This document shows, in pieces, positions 53,641-64,000 of a stretch of DNA of 64,000 bases. Each line of letters starts with the position of its first letter. Positions within the stretch are counted from its first letter, which is position 1. This DNA comes from Ceratopteris richardii (Eukaryota; Streptophyta; Polypodiopsida; Polypodiales; Pteridaceae). Under the pieces are notes generated by a model. It ran no database searches, was not told where the DNA came from, and saw only the letters and a list, made by a program, of their open reading frames with translations. The translations under genes and the position numbers were made by a program. The DNA is taken from assembly GCA_020310875.1 (NCBI GenBank), contig CM035414.1, positions 192,154,435 through 192,218,434 on the forward strand, written 5' to 3'.

Positions 53641-54269
53641 TGTTGAAGCTGAAGGTCAAGGACAAAGCACAGGAGCACATCAAAGAGGTGGACACACAAG
53701 AAGAAGGAGCAAGTAGGGAGCTCCAAGAAGTGTATGTCGAATTTTCAGAACAAATCTCTATAAAAATAGTGATTTTCATCACTAAAAACCATTCTAAATA
53801 CCATTTTCTATTTTTGTAACTCCATTTTGTTCAAGACGATGAGTCCTCGAGCTTGAGGAGTATTAGAACTATCATCCTACCAATTTTCATAATTTTTAGA
53901 CTCCGTTTGAGCCCTCAAATAAGCCCTGGGACCTAATTTTTAACTAGGCCGGACACTAGGTCTAGATAGGGCCAAAACTAGTCAAAAAACTATAAAAAGA
54001 GCTAGAGAGCTCATTTTTGAGATTAGCTTGTTAGAGAATAGAGCTTTTGTAAGAGAACTCTTTTGCAATCGAAGCTTTCCATTGTTCCTCTCTTTGATCT
54101 TACTTTGTGCACGTGTGTGTGTATGTGTGTGTATGTGTGTGTATGTGTGTGCATGTTTGTGTGCTTTCACTCATGCACTTGTGCCTTCACTTGCTCGTGG
54201 TCTTCATACCGGTCCTCACGTCTCCGCGGATTGACAAGTAAAGGAGGTGGTGCTTACGCTTGAGCTACA
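53641..54269 (+). repeat. 3' LTR of element C
   Basis: 629 bp, TGTTGAAG..GAGCTACA, with an intact CTATAAAAAG near 53990 and an expanded GTGTGTGTAT run relative to the 5' LTR. Followed by the right GTCAA duplication. Confidence 0.95.
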
Positions 54270-54274
54270 GTCAA

Positions 54275-54693
54275 CACATGGGTATATGATATACCTAGTA
54301 GATAAGCTTGTAAGCTGGTGTTCAAAGAAGCAACACATAGTGGCTTTATCATCAATAGAAGCAGAATATAAAGGACTTGTGGAAGCAGCTAAAGAAGTGA
54401 TATGGATGCAGACCTTGTTCAAAAGTATGGGTATTGATCAAGGTATACCTATCATACATGGAGATAATATGAGTTCATTGTATCTTGTAGCAAATCCTAT
54501 ATTTCATGCAAGAACAAAATACATAGAGATTCAATATCATTTCCTGAGGGAAAAGGTAATGGAAAAAGAGATTGAAATAGTATACACATCTACAAAAGAT
54601 CAGATAGCAAATATTCTGACAAAGAGCTTAGATGGAGTAAAGACAAGCAGATTCAAAGAATTGGCAGGTATAAAAGAAAAGAAGAATATATGA
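54275..54693 (+). pseudogene. Ty1/copia RNase H, 3' part (element D)
   Basis: Resumes the RNase H frame cut at 40898, less the duplicated GTCAA: GYMIYLVDKLVSWCSKKQ, ALSSIEAEYKGLVEAAKE, DNMSSLYLVANPIFHARTKYI, then the usual copia C-terminus (DQIANILTKSL), ending TGA at 54691-54693. These are the standard motifs of the copia RNase H end. Confidence 0.93.
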
Positions 54694-54720
54694 AAGATCA
54701 GAGAATGCAAATTAGTGATT

Positions 54721-54730
54721 GAGGGGGATC
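54721..54730 (+). promoter_or_regulatory. Polypurine tract of element D
   Basis: GAGGGGGATC immediately before the 3' LTR at 54731. Confidence 0.85.
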
Positions 54731-55899
54731 TGTTGAAGAATCACTCACAAATTTGACATACAGACAAACATAAAGACAAAGAGGAGCAGAAACAAAGCAT
54801 TCGGAAAATCAAGCCGTAGTGAAGGGACAAATTCACGCTTGTAATATACAGTGTAGAAACTTCCAGAATTACGAGTTTTGAATCTCAGAACAAAATGTAT
54901 ATATATGAAGTAGAAGATCATAATACAAATAGCGAAGAAAGGAAGAAGAGAGTGCGAATAGAACCGGAATAGAATAGTGCATATAGAAACTAAGGATAGT
55001 GATATAGAAGACGCCAGAGATTGCATATGTAGAGATGAATAATAGAACCTGAAATGTCAGGTATTCATCTGAGAGAGATGGTAAGGAATAACTACTCAGA
55101 GTAGGAGAGTTTTCCATAGCTATGAGCAAAGTGAGGCCAAGCTATTTTTGTACACATCTTCTCTAATAAAAAACACATGTTCATGTGGAAGTTTGAGCGC
55201 ATTGTTCGTATGTGAAGAAATCTGAATGTTACTGTGAAAGTTAGTTAACAGTTACAGTTTTCTCAGTAAATGTTTTCCAGTATATCTACAAGTTAGATCT
55301 CGCAACATAGTGTAAATTTTTTCATGAGAGATAGATCGTCTTGAAGCCAGTAGTCTCAACTATAAGTTGATCAAAAGACTTCTATGAAACGGGACAAGTA
55401 CGCACAGTACTGTGTCTGAAAGTAAAGACATCGAGAACTGGTGAAGTTTTTTCTCAGACTTCAGATAGAGTTCATTTACTGAAGGAAGCTCAAGTATTAC
55501 TGCCTTACTTCAATTACAAACGTTTGAAGTAATCACAAACAGAATTGCAGTTGATTCCGGTAAGATTATGGTGACATTCCGGTGACAGTCCGGTGAAGTT
55601 CCGGTGAAATTTCAGTGAGTTCAAAACACAGTTTTTGCATAATTAAGTAACGGAAAGATTATTCAACTGTAAGCAAACACAGTAGTGTAAAATTTGAAGT
55701 AAATCAGTTCAGAATTAAAGCTTAAAGAAAACGCAAAGCTTTCTGTAAAGTGAATTTTCAGTTTCAAAAGGTTGCTAAGCTACTGATGATTATAGAGGTG
55801 TTCTAATATCACTCTAGCTTAGTTCTAGTTGAGGCGTGGCAATTTTCTGCAGTCTTGTTAGTAAACAAGCTTTTGCCGTGACATCACATAACCTCAATA
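54731..55899 (+). repeat. 3' LTR of element D
   Basis: 1169 bp, TGTTGAAG to CTCAATA; the last C of CAACA seems changed to T. Otherwise matches 35743-36930 with small indels, which indicates an older insertion than element B. Confidence 0.92.
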
Positions 55900-56660
55900 G
55901 CAGCATCTTCTTGGACTAGAAGATACCATAGCATCAAGGAATGATTTGAAAGACCAAAACTCAAAACCAAAGTTATGGCCAGTTTTTGATAGACATCGAC
56001 AAGAAACGACTTATGCACCTGCTCCTTGGGTACTTACAACAAAAGAGATATAGACTATCAACAATAGGAGTGAATTGATTAGGACTCCTGCAGGATATGG
56101 AGCATCTTTCCAAAACATGTTTACTATGGATGATAAGAGCTTATCTGTGTTAAAAACCCATGATTGGCATAACTTTTTGAAACATATTTTACCTTTGGTT
56201 ATCGTGGATGTACAACGAAAGGAGTATGAGATGTGATCTATCGTCTAGGATTGCCTATAACAAAATTATGATACTTTTATATTTAATATGTATGAATATT
56301 GGATATCTTTTATTTTTTAATTAACTTCTTTATAATTTTTTTTTATGATATGTATAGGTGGAGTACATCAAAAGAGATTGAAAAAAACTCGATCCCACAA
56401 AAAAAATGTGAATGCAAAGAGCTACTATGTTTGATGGAGAAAGAGCTTCCTACTTCATTTTTTGATATTTAGGTTCATTTATTAGTCCATCTTGTAGATG
56501 AAATAGAGATTGCAGGTGTTTTCAACACTCGATGGATGTTTTGGGTCGAGCGATTTATGGGAATATTAAAAGGTTATGTGTGACAAAGAGCAAAACCAGA
56601 AGGATCCATGGCAAAGGGTTGGATTCTTGAAGAACTCATGTCACAGGTCCATGGTTCCAT
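55900..56660 (+). pseudogene. CACTA transposase, C-terminal part with DUF4218-like region (element E)
   Basis: After the copia insertion the frame reads HLLGLEDTIASRNDLK, KPKLWPVFDRH, TPAGYGASFQN, KTHDWHNFLKHILPLV. These are the TNP2 core's C-terminal landmarks (compare TPxGY and KSHDxHxxxxxLLPV). An intron-like A/T stretch covers about 56250-56358. Then ELPTSFFDI, HLLVHLVDEIEIAG, MFWVERFMGILKGYV and KPEGSMAKGWILEELM give a DUF4218-type region. Stops near 56051, 56235, 56470 and 56581 break it. Confidence 0.82.
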
Positions 56661-58190
56661 AGTTCCAGTCATGTACAACATTAATTCCAGCAATCTTCCA
56701 TATTGACAAAACATGAACATACCACAACTTAATCATACAGATGATGAGACAAAGACAGAGAAAGAATAGACGTCATGTGTAAGGTGTTACGTAAGCCATC
56801 GCTTACTCATAGTATCATATATACCAATGTTCAGTGTACAATGTGGGAGCAAAATTCTCAACCATTCTATGTGATGAGAAATAGATGAATGAGTGAATGT
56901 ACAATGTAACAAACATATTCAGATGTGTGGGCAGTAATCTGAATATACATGAGATGTGTGACCTAATAGGTTATAGAAGAGTGAATATGAGTGACTGAAT
57001 GAGGAAGGATCAGTGTGAAACTGATGGTCAACAAACCTACATCTAAACTTAGGCTATGGAAGACCCTAAGTTAGATACGTGTGTGAAAAGATCACATACT
57101 TATAAAGTAGCATAAAATGCTAACAAGTTTGCTGCCGGAAATCCTCAAACTCATGTGAACACACCTTCTCAAACACCTCATCAAAATATGCATAAAGCAT
57201 ATAAGTACTGATTCTCTTGTACCTATGCCGAATAGGACTCCTCCTGATATGAACGCCACAGCCTCCATAAACTTCAAGTAGTACCTATGTGCATAAAGAG
57301 AATATGTACCTGAATACTTAACATAAGATGTGAATCTTATGTTAATCACCATCTAATGTCTTTGAAGTAGCCCGACATCTTCTTGTAGAAGACAATCTTC
57401 AACCTAATATCTTCCTGTAGAAGATAATCTTCAAAATCATGTAGATGGTCCCATCCAATGTCTTTGAAGTAGCCAGACATCTTCTTGTAGAAGATAATCT
57501 TCAACCTAACATCTTCTTGTAGAAGATGATCTTCAAATACATCATGTAGATGGGCGATCCTCACCATCAAGCTGCTAATAATCAAGTCTTCTTGCCATGA
57601 ACAAGGGATGACCTCCTCTCCATGAGCTAGAGTGTGAGCACACCCTTCATCTTCTCCAAGAAGAATCACCAAGAAGAACTCCATAGCTGCTCCTCAACAT
57701 GCTTCAAGTTAGCACCATGGCTGCCCCATGTGCTAGAAGAAACACCACCTCTATTGAGGTCCAAGCTCTAGAAAGCTTGTGTTGATCCTAGGTGAAGGAT
57801 GAATACAAGTGAGCCAATGCTCTTCTTATATAGTCTTTTGTCTATCTTGAAAAGCAATAATAAAGCAACCAATAAAGCCACGATCGCTTAAAGCATAAGA
57901 TCGTTATCGATATGAAAAAACTTATGAAAATAATCCGTACGCGTTCGTCTTTTTGGTTTGTTAAAATCAAAAGCTCATCAAAAGCCTTCGCGCTGTTGTC
58001 TACAAGATTCGAACCCTGGTGGTTACTTTAAGAGGAAATCGAGCTACCCACGCTACCCAACGTGGTTCTTGTACTAAGGACTGTACTGAATAGCTACAGA
58101 TACTGATACGCGACCGTCAGCTTGAAGGAGTATAGAAGCTTTGTACACATCCTGTAAATTCTAGATAGAATGGACCAATAGGAACATTGT
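56661..58190. other. Unassigned region with a 102-bp duplication
   Basis: No gene recognised on either strand. Contains two tandem copies of a unit of about 102 bp (57355-57456 and 57457-57555) with inner CATCTTCTTGTAGAAGA repeats. These create a repetitive minus-strand open frame (57346-57684) that I do not accept as a gene on this evidence. It could be the tail of element E or part of another element. Confidence 0.5.
57355..57555. repeat. Tandem duplication, two units of about 102 bp
   Basis: Both units start AATGTCTTTGAAGTAGCC and end near ATGTAGATGG. Each contains two copies of a CATCTTC(T/C)TGTAGAAGA imperfect palindrome. Confidence 0.9.
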
Positions 58191-59667
58191 TTATCCAACA
58201 GATATTACATGGGGGTCTTGCATTCCAAGACACATGGCGATACCTATTTGCCCTAATACTTTTCCTCTAAAATTAAGTCCTAATGTAGTTACAACTAAGG
58301 ATTTCCTAACCAAAATGACACAATTAGTGCCTTGGGTAATTGTACATAAACACAAAATCTTGCTAAGGGCCTTCAAGCACAAAGTCATGAAGTGCCCATC
58401 CGGACTGTAGTCTTTGTGTATGATAACAAAATCATCCTTTGGCAACTTTCCGATGTAGTTTGCCAAGGATGCACCACTCCCACGAGAAGCTCGATCCCCA
58501 CTAGACCTTGCTGCGAACTTGTCAAGCTCAATTGCTTCCTGTTAAGAAAAAATGAGAATTCAAGCTCTTACAATGTTAACTTAAATTATCAATTTATTTA
58601 ATTCAATTACCAATTACATCATGAAGCTTGTCTTCTTCCTCCCCTCTTCCAGGGGCATCAAGATCAATGCTAGAGTGGGCCATGCCACTCTGCTCTGCTA
58701 CAAGGGTTGTAGGAATTTTTTGCTTCAGTATCCTCTCCCGTGCTGCACTGAACTCCTCCTCCGTAGTAGAATTGTTGTCATCATTTAAAATATCAGCACA
58801 CACCATTGCTATCGTGTCTGCCACAGAATCCCCAAGTGGGATGGACTTCTTTTCAAGTATGTCAGATGTGTTGTCAAGTGGAACATCTGACATTGTGGAG
58901 AAAATACTCAAGCATTCATCTAGACGTAGACCGAATGCCTTCTCAATGTCATGAAGTAAAATAAATTCCTCTCCATCCACAACGATGCTGGAGAGATATT
59001 CAAGTTCCACCTCTGGTAATGTGGGCTCAGAGGGGTTGAGATTTGAAGGGGGGCCTCCTCCATGCTTGATTGCACACGTAGTTTATCCTCAACACCACCA
59101 GGAAATTCTTGGTGGATTGTAATGCTTTCTTTGGCAAAATTTATGGCCTCTGGTTGAGGCTCATTCTTCTCCTTAACAAAACCCCCAGTGACAAGGTTGG
59201 GGAGCTCAACAGGTGTAGGTTCGGGCTCCTCATTAATAATAAAATATGTTGTTGCAATGTAGGATAGGTACTTTGTACCCATCCTCTTCTTTTTGTTAAG
59301 TTTTTTTTACTAATGGCACCGAGTCATCTAGTAAGTGCCCTGCAGTTTCAGCAATTGCCATGAAACGCTTAAGGCGCTTCATGAAGGCTTCATCGCCTCT
59401 GTGTATGTAGAGTAGAAGGTCACATGGAACCCATTTACCCTCATAAGGCGGTATTTCTATAGAGAAACGCAAGATGTAGTACTCAAGGAACTCTATGATT
59501 TCCTTGAGCACATCAGAGTTCAGTTGAATTGTTTTGTCTAGATCAGGGACTCTAGACAGTAGGTCATACAAGTGGTTTTGACCTTTGAACTCAGTTGATT
59601 CCAAGAACTCATTGAAGAGTTCACGTGGACGTTTGGGTTGCAGGGTACTGGAGGATGCGGCAGCCAT
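58191..59667 (-). pseudogene. Unidentified gene (minus strand) with two frame changes at homopolymers
   Basis: Starts MAAASSSTLQPKRPREL at 59667 and stays open to about 59310, where the reading frame shifts by one at a run of eight A's (coding strand; 59301-59308). The next frame (PTPVELPNLVTGG, IHQEFPGGVEDKL) runs to a run of six C's (about 59048-59053). A third frame then continues (LPEVELEYLSSIVVDGEEF, acidic, ending KLHD). A plausible intron (donor after 58618, acceptor before 58538) leads to a last exon reading EAIELDKFAARSS, ASLANYIGKLPKDDF and PDGHFMTLCLKAL, stop at 58191-58193. No domain recognised. The breaks sit on homopolymers, so sequencing error is as likely as real decay. Could be a host gene or a transposon-carried gene. 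Confidence 0.45.
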
Positions 59668-60122
59668 TGCGCGTGATGCTAGCTTCTATGCGTACTCTGC
59701 AAGTGATTGTAGCTCTTCTTGGTTGCAAAAGTGAGAAATGAGAGAATAAGTGTTGCTTTTATAGTAGTTTCAAAATTTTAAAGTGAGTGGGACCCATTTT
59801 AAAACTAAAACTGATACCTTCAAATAAAACAATCATGCACAGAACTCTTAGAAAAAAAACTTTTGCTCATAAAAAGATTGAACAGAATCATTAACCAGAA
59901 TAAGATACACGACAACACAATAGAAAAAATAAATTCTCAGAACTTTAAAATTATAATAAATTGCCATTGGAAAAACCAAAGATTTGGCAAATTGTACATC
60001 ATATTGAGATCAAAAAATTTTACATGCTACATGTCTTGCATGTTAAATACATTGTTGCAGACGTAGGATTATAAATGGAACATAGGTTGTGTGTACACTG
60101 TAGCACTCAAATAGTTCTTGAG
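59668..60122. other. Intergenic, A/T-rich
   Basis: Between the start of the gene at 58191-59667 and the end of the next minus-strand gene. No open frame or repeat I can support. It presumably holds the promoter of the former and the 3' UTR of the latter. Confidence 0.5.
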
Positions 60123-61457
60123 CTATGACAATGAAAGTTGAGTTCCATCCACACTCCATTCAACGAGGACTTTAATTTTATCCTCCAACCTCTTACCAAT
60201 CTGCAGACAAATAGAAAACTTTAAATGAACATATTTGAGTGTAAGAATTTGTATAAACAAAAGAAGAAATACCATATGCTATTTACCTTATGCCCTTGTA
60301 TTCTGAACTTTGATTGATCCAGATCCTCAAATCCCATGATTACTAGATGTTCTCTCACGTTGGCAAGAGTCCAATGATGATTTACTGAAATAACTTCCAT
60401 TACGTTGTTGGGTAGATTTATCTTAATTTCAAATGAAATTAAAACACCCTCAGAACTTTGTAATGGTATCCATTCACCAAGTTTACACATCCAACGATCA
60501 TAATAGAATCTAATGTACAATGAAGTACGATGTTTCAAGTATCGAAATCCTATGCCTGTTGCACCAATTTTACAAATGTATCTATCCCCTTTGGTGCATC
60601 CTTCTACAAGTCCCCAATTTTCACCTAGCAAACCCTCTACCTGCTCATACGTGATATCTTTTAACATGAACATTGTTGAAGTCTCTAGAATTGTGAATAT
60701 CTGAAATAAATGTACAAAACAATGAACAGGAACACACCAATGTAATCCTATAGATCTTGAAACTCTTGTAAATTTCAAAGAGTTGTGTATGTCCATCACC
60801 ATCTTATGCTTCAAAGATGTTAATGTCCATACATCAGGTTGCGGCCACTCGAGCTTTAAGAGAGAATCTACCTTAATCATCTCTAACTTGCCAAAATCAT
60901 TTGATGAAGAGGGTACAACATATGTATGTGTGTAAAAGAAAACTCTCTCACGTAATAGCTGAGCAGGACGGGCTTGTGGAAAGACTATCGACCCAACATC
61001 TGCATGCAATGCTTGGAAAGTACCTGTAAGACTATGAAGTGGTTGTTCTTCCACGAAGGTAGAAGGAAATATATCTACAACAAAAAACTACACAACTTAG
61101 CTAGGTATATTATGAAATTTGGACAAAAGTCAATGAGTAATACTTACAGTTGATAGGATATCTCATTTTGTTTGAGTTTTCCAATTTCATGGTTGACATT
61201 GTGAACACATGTTGTACAATGGCAACAATGTCACCATTTTTGAGCTTTTTGAAGCCTAGTAACTTCCCTTTCCAATGAAGATCCAAGTTTCCATGATCTC
61301 TCACGCGGTGAGGACCAACACCAGAGGGTTGCATGTACACCCATGCACCTTTGCAGAACTCCTGTCCTAACCAAAATCCTTCTGGAGCCTTGATATTATG
61401 ACATTTTATTGCGATAACCTCATCTTTTGGACGTCTATGAGATTTAGGTTTCTCCAT
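60123..61457 (-). CDS. Unidentified three-exon gene, predicted 391 aa
   Basis: Exons 61457-61148, 61074-60287 and 60200-60123 have GT/AG borders (ACT|GTAAGT..TTGTAG|ATAT; CATAAG|GTAAAT..CTGCAG|ATTGG). They sum to 1176 bases, exactly 392 codons, with no stop before the final TAG. The product starts MEKPKSHRRPKDE, has a middle part rich in Trp and aromatic residues (LHWKGKLLGFKKL, WPQPDVWTL, GFRYLKHRTSLYIRFYYDRW), and ends with a block that reads like a small ubiquitin/PB1-like fold (NVMEVISVNHHWTLANVREH, then KFRIQGHK, IGKRLEDKIKVLVEW). I do not recognise the family. The clean exon structure suggests a real or recently functional gene amid repeats; a gene carried by a transposon is possible. 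Confidence 0.6.
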
Positions 61458-61979
61458 TGGAGATCAGGCTATGGAAGTGACAGTAGGAATTCAAAGAAGA
61501 TGATGCATAGAGAAGAAATGGAGATGCAGGAGCTGCAATGGTGTGCTAGGGAGAGAAAGTAGTGGAAAGAGATGACTTTTTGGGACCTGGGTATGAAAAT
61601 GTGAGGTTTTGGAGGGAGAAAGTTGCATTTTGAGTTATTTTTGAAAAAGTCACTTTTTTCACTTCAGTTCATGCACGGATTTTGATTTAGAACCCAAAAA
61701 TAGCACTTTTGATCCTAAAAAGTGGTTGGGGGACCATTAAATGGTGTTATGATGAGTTTTATAACTTTTTGAAAATTTTGAATTTTTGGGCCCAGGTAAG
61801 TTACGAGAGTCCTTTCTCTCTCTAGAGGCAAAACCTGAACATAGGGGAATCCTGTCCCCTCATCCCCCTTCAGCCTAGTGATTTATATGCTATAGAGTGT
61901 GTCCACCACCCTCCTCTCATTGGTCCATCACTAATCACTCCTTAATCCAAAAGGCCCATGCATGGTTCATTTTTTTCCC
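61458..61979. other. Upstream region of the 391-aa gene, no gene seen
   Basis: No supported coding sequence or repeat. Likely 5' UTR/promoter of the minus-strand gene next to 61457, then sequence adjoining the copia remnant. Confidence 0.5.
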
Positions 61980-62165
61980 TAATGAAGAAGCTTGGAGCAC
62001 AACACACAATATTGAATGTATTACTAGAGAATGTACAAAGATAAGTAGCCCATTAGGGCAATAGGCATATATACAAGCCGGGGGAAAAAGACCTCCTAAA
62101 GAGGGAAAAAAGTGCCCCGGCGGTCCTAGTGTGTTCACAAACATCACTACCTAAATATATCAACA
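61980..62165 (-). repeat. 3' LTR of copia element F (start clear, outer end uncertain)
   Basis: The minus strand starts TGTTGATATATTTAGG at 62165, directly after a polypurine tract (CCCAGGGGGATT, 62177-62166). The outer end cannot be fixed because the partner LTR is off the window; 61980 is only a guess. Confidence 0.5.
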
Positions 62166-62177
62166 AATCCCCCTGGG
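62166..62177 (-). promoter_or_regulatory. Polypurine tract of element F
   Basis: The minus strand reads CCCAGGGGGATT, immediately before the LTR start. Confidence 0.75.
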
Positions 62178-62238
62178 AGTGATGCGGTGAACAAGGAGCT
62201 GGCACTCATGTATAAGGAAGTGCCAAGCTATGTGGAAA

Positions 62239-63917
62239 TCACTCCATAAAAGGAAGTAAGCCCAAAACTTTGCGGAAAGCTTCAAACTTCTCCCTAGGTA
62301 GAGCCTTTGTGAAAAGATCTGCAATGTTCTCTTGCATAGGCACATATGCCAAGCTGATCTCCCTAGCAGAGAACCTCTCCCTGACATAGTGATAATGCAC
62401 CTCAATGTGCTTAGTGCGAGCATGGAACACAGGGTTCCTCACAACTGCCAATGCGCTTTGACTGTCAGTGAAGATGGTGGTGGAAGAAGACTGGCCAACA
62501 CCCAAATCATCCATAAGGCGTCTGAGCCACACACACTCAACAATCGTTGTGAAAGCTGCCCTATACTCAGCCTCACAATTGGAAGTGGCCATAGTAGGCT
62601 GCTTCTTTCTCAACCAAGATATACATGAGCTACCAAGCATGAAGCAAAGACCACTGGTGGACACACGAGTGTCATAACAACCAGCCCAATCTGAGTAAGA
62701 AAAAACATGTGAATCTGGCGGTAGTGATCCCCCCTTGGGATAAAACAACCCAAGTAGCCGAGTACCACTCAAGTAGCGAAAGATGCGCTTAACCGCCTTC
62801 CAATGCGTGACTCCTGGGCAATGCATAAACCTGCTCATCTGTGAGACAGCAAACTGAATATCTGGCCGAGTAATGCATAAGTAAATCAAGCATCCAACAA
62901 CCTGCTGATAGAGAACAACATCAAATGCATCTCTAGCATCATGAAGACTCAATCGTAAACCTGTCTCCATAGGAGTGGCAATAGGCTTACAGTCTTCAAG
63001 GCCAAAACGCTGCAATAATGTGTCAATATATTTCGTTTGACACAAAGCCATTCCACCATCAACTTGCATAAACTGAATGCCCAAATAGTGATGCAAATGC
63101 CCCAAATCAGACATCTCAAATGAGGCATGCAAATCAGCCTTGAAATCAGCAATATGCTTCTCAATAGGACCAGTGAGCAGCATGTCGTCAACATAGACAA
63201 CAATGATCAGAAGCACATCATTAGCACACTTAACATATAAGGTGCTTTCAGTTGGACTGTTCTCAAAACCATGTGCAACCAGATAGGCATGTATCTTCTC
63301 ATACCAAGCATGTGGTGCTTGCTTTAAACCATATAATGCCTTCTTTAACCTGCACACCTGGTTTTCATGCCCTTTTTGCACAAAGCCACGGGGCTAAAAA
63401 AATACACTTCTTCATGCAAGTCACCATTCAAAAATGTTGTTTTAATGTCCAACTAATGTACATTCCAACCATGATGGGCTGCAAGTGCACAAATGCTCGT
63501 AACAATAGTCATACAACATGTAGGTGCAAAGGTCTTATCAAAATCAATGCCTTTTTCTTGTGCATAACCCTTTCCAACAAGCCTAGCCTTATACCTGTCA
63601 ACTGTACCATCAGGTTTACGCTTCAGCTTGTATACCCACTTAGTGCCAATGGCCTTCTTTCCAGGAGGCAAGTCACATAAAGAACATGTACCATTCTTCA
63701 TTATAGCATCATATTCAGATTGCATAGCAACCATCCAATTTTCTGAATTCTGTGCTTCATCAAAAGAAACAGGCTCATTCTCATCACAGAGACTAGACGC
63801 AGCCATAGCATAGCAATCTGATGCAAAGGAGGCACTATGAGAGCTTGAACGAGTACGATATGACAAAGATGCATCTAATTTGCTATCACGCAAAGTCTGC
63901 ACCAGCCATTTTGGCAT
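62239..63917 (-). pseudogene. Ty1/copia RT and RNase H (element F)
   Basis: The first block (63917-63453) has the RT start (NWMVAMQSEYDAI, GTKWVYKLKRKPDG, YKARLVGKGYAQ), ending at a stop where LDIKTxFLNG should continue. Frame is lost again near 63395 and resumes at 63381: KKALYGLKQAPHAW, YVDDMLLTG (near 63195), YLGIQF, then RNase H (FSYSDWAGC, SNCEAEYRAAF, DSQSALAVVRNP, HVRE-type YHYVRERF, ENIADLFTKALP). The second block is intact through its end at 62239; the stop and frameshift make the copy inactive. The frame is also open beyond 63917 toward the window edge. Confidence 0.92.
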
Positions 63918-64000
63918 AGTTTTTTCTTGCTCAATATCAACTCTCTCATCAACAAGTGCATCATGTAAATCTACATCAGAAATGGAATGATCTACATCAT

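Larger units (their letters stand above)
40899..54269 (+). mobile_element. Element C: Ty3/gypsy retrotransposon, 13.4 kb, complete ends
   Basis: LTRs 40899-41507 and 53641-54269, flanked by GTCAA on both sides (40894-40898, 54270-54274) within the RNase H frame of element D. Order: LTR, tRNA-Asp-type PBS, leader with repeat array, gag, pol, second protease, WVPKK tract, PPT, LTR. Pol is closely similar to element A. There is no ORF3 before the 3' LTR. Many nonsense codons and frameshifts mean it is dead, or depends on proteins supplied in trans. Confidence 0.95.
35743..55899 (+). mobile_element. Element D: Ty1/copia retrotransposon, split by element C
   Basis: LTRs at 35743-36930 and 54731-55899, iMet-type PBS at 36933, gag and pol on the plus strand, and PPT at 54721-54730. 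Flanked by GCAGT (35738-35742) and GCAGC (55900-55904), a 4/5 matching target duplication in the transposase of element E. Removing it joins the transposase frame (SLWQ to HLLGLED). Element C sits in its RNase H. Coding capacity is lost. Confidence 0.92.
62166..64000 (-). mobile_element. Ty1/copia element F (3' part, runs off right edge)
   Basis: Minus-strand pol of a copia element distinct from element D (different RT and RNase H sequence). It enters at the right edge and ends at its PPT and LTR. Confidence 0.88.

Noticed and set aside
53369-53819. Coding frames spanning the end of element C's internal region
   Set aside because: They run across the PPT into the LTR and have no recognisable domain.
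57346-57684. Minus-strand 112-aa protein with internal repeats
   Set aside because: The frame follows the 102-bp tandem duplication and shows no domain or exon structure.
58080-58200. Solo LTR ending CAACA at about 58197
   Set aside because: No matching TG end, no target duplication and no PBS or PPT found nearby; one short terminus is not enough.

Overview
This is a land-plant nuclear repeat landscape. Nearly everything is nested transposable elements: Ty3/gypsy and Ty1/copia LTR retrotransposons, a CACTA (En/Spm)-type DNA transposon with plant-style introns, plant-type primer binding sites, and long CT/AT microsatellites. There are no bacterial-style operons. The species cannot be told from the sequence; the element density suggests a large, TE-rich genome.

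Layout. (A) 1-8780, plus strand: 3' part of a large Ty3/gypsy element, with the gag-pol polyprotein entering from the left edge and a broken extra gene (ORF3) after it. At about 8780 it abuts, tail to tail, (A') the minus-strand 5' part of a related element: gag (8781-10229), a leader with a TCGCGA-motif array (about 11115-11770), a tRNA-Asp-type PBS, and an LTR ending at 30247. That LTR is split by (B) 12253-29663, a complete 17.4-kb minus-strand Ty3/gypsy element with 830-bp LTRs that differ by one base by eye, a perfect 5-bp target duplication (GAAGC), an open 2601-aa gag-pol, an open ORF3 of about 1497 aa, and two copies of its polypurine tract. (E) About 31300-56660, plus strand, is a decayed CACTA-type transposon with SET-domain coding sequence upstream of the transposase. 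It is split by (D), a Ty1/copia element at 35743-55899 (TSD GCAGT/GCAGC), which is itself split by (C), a 13.4-kb Ty3/gypsy element at 40899-54269 (TSD GTCAA). About 56660-58190 is unassigned. 58191-61457 holds two minus-strand, intron-containing genes or gene remnants of unknown function. 61.9-64 kb is (F), a minus-strand copia remnant running off the right edge.

The most notable system is the gypsy group A/A'/B/C. Its polyproteins share an unusual architecture: gag with MxLRSG at its start, one aspartic protease before RT, two successive integrase-type HHCC zinc modules (B and C), a second aspartic protease after integrase, and a C-terminal series of WVPKK-like motifs. A and B also carry a homologous extra gene (conserved N-domain, acidic linker, coiled coil) before the 3' LTR, preceded by a good splice acceptor. 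All three visible leaders hold arrays built on ATCG(C/T)GAT. B duplicates its 3' PPT exactly at the end of pol, like a central PPT. B looks young and possibly autonomous; A, C, D, E and F are broken.
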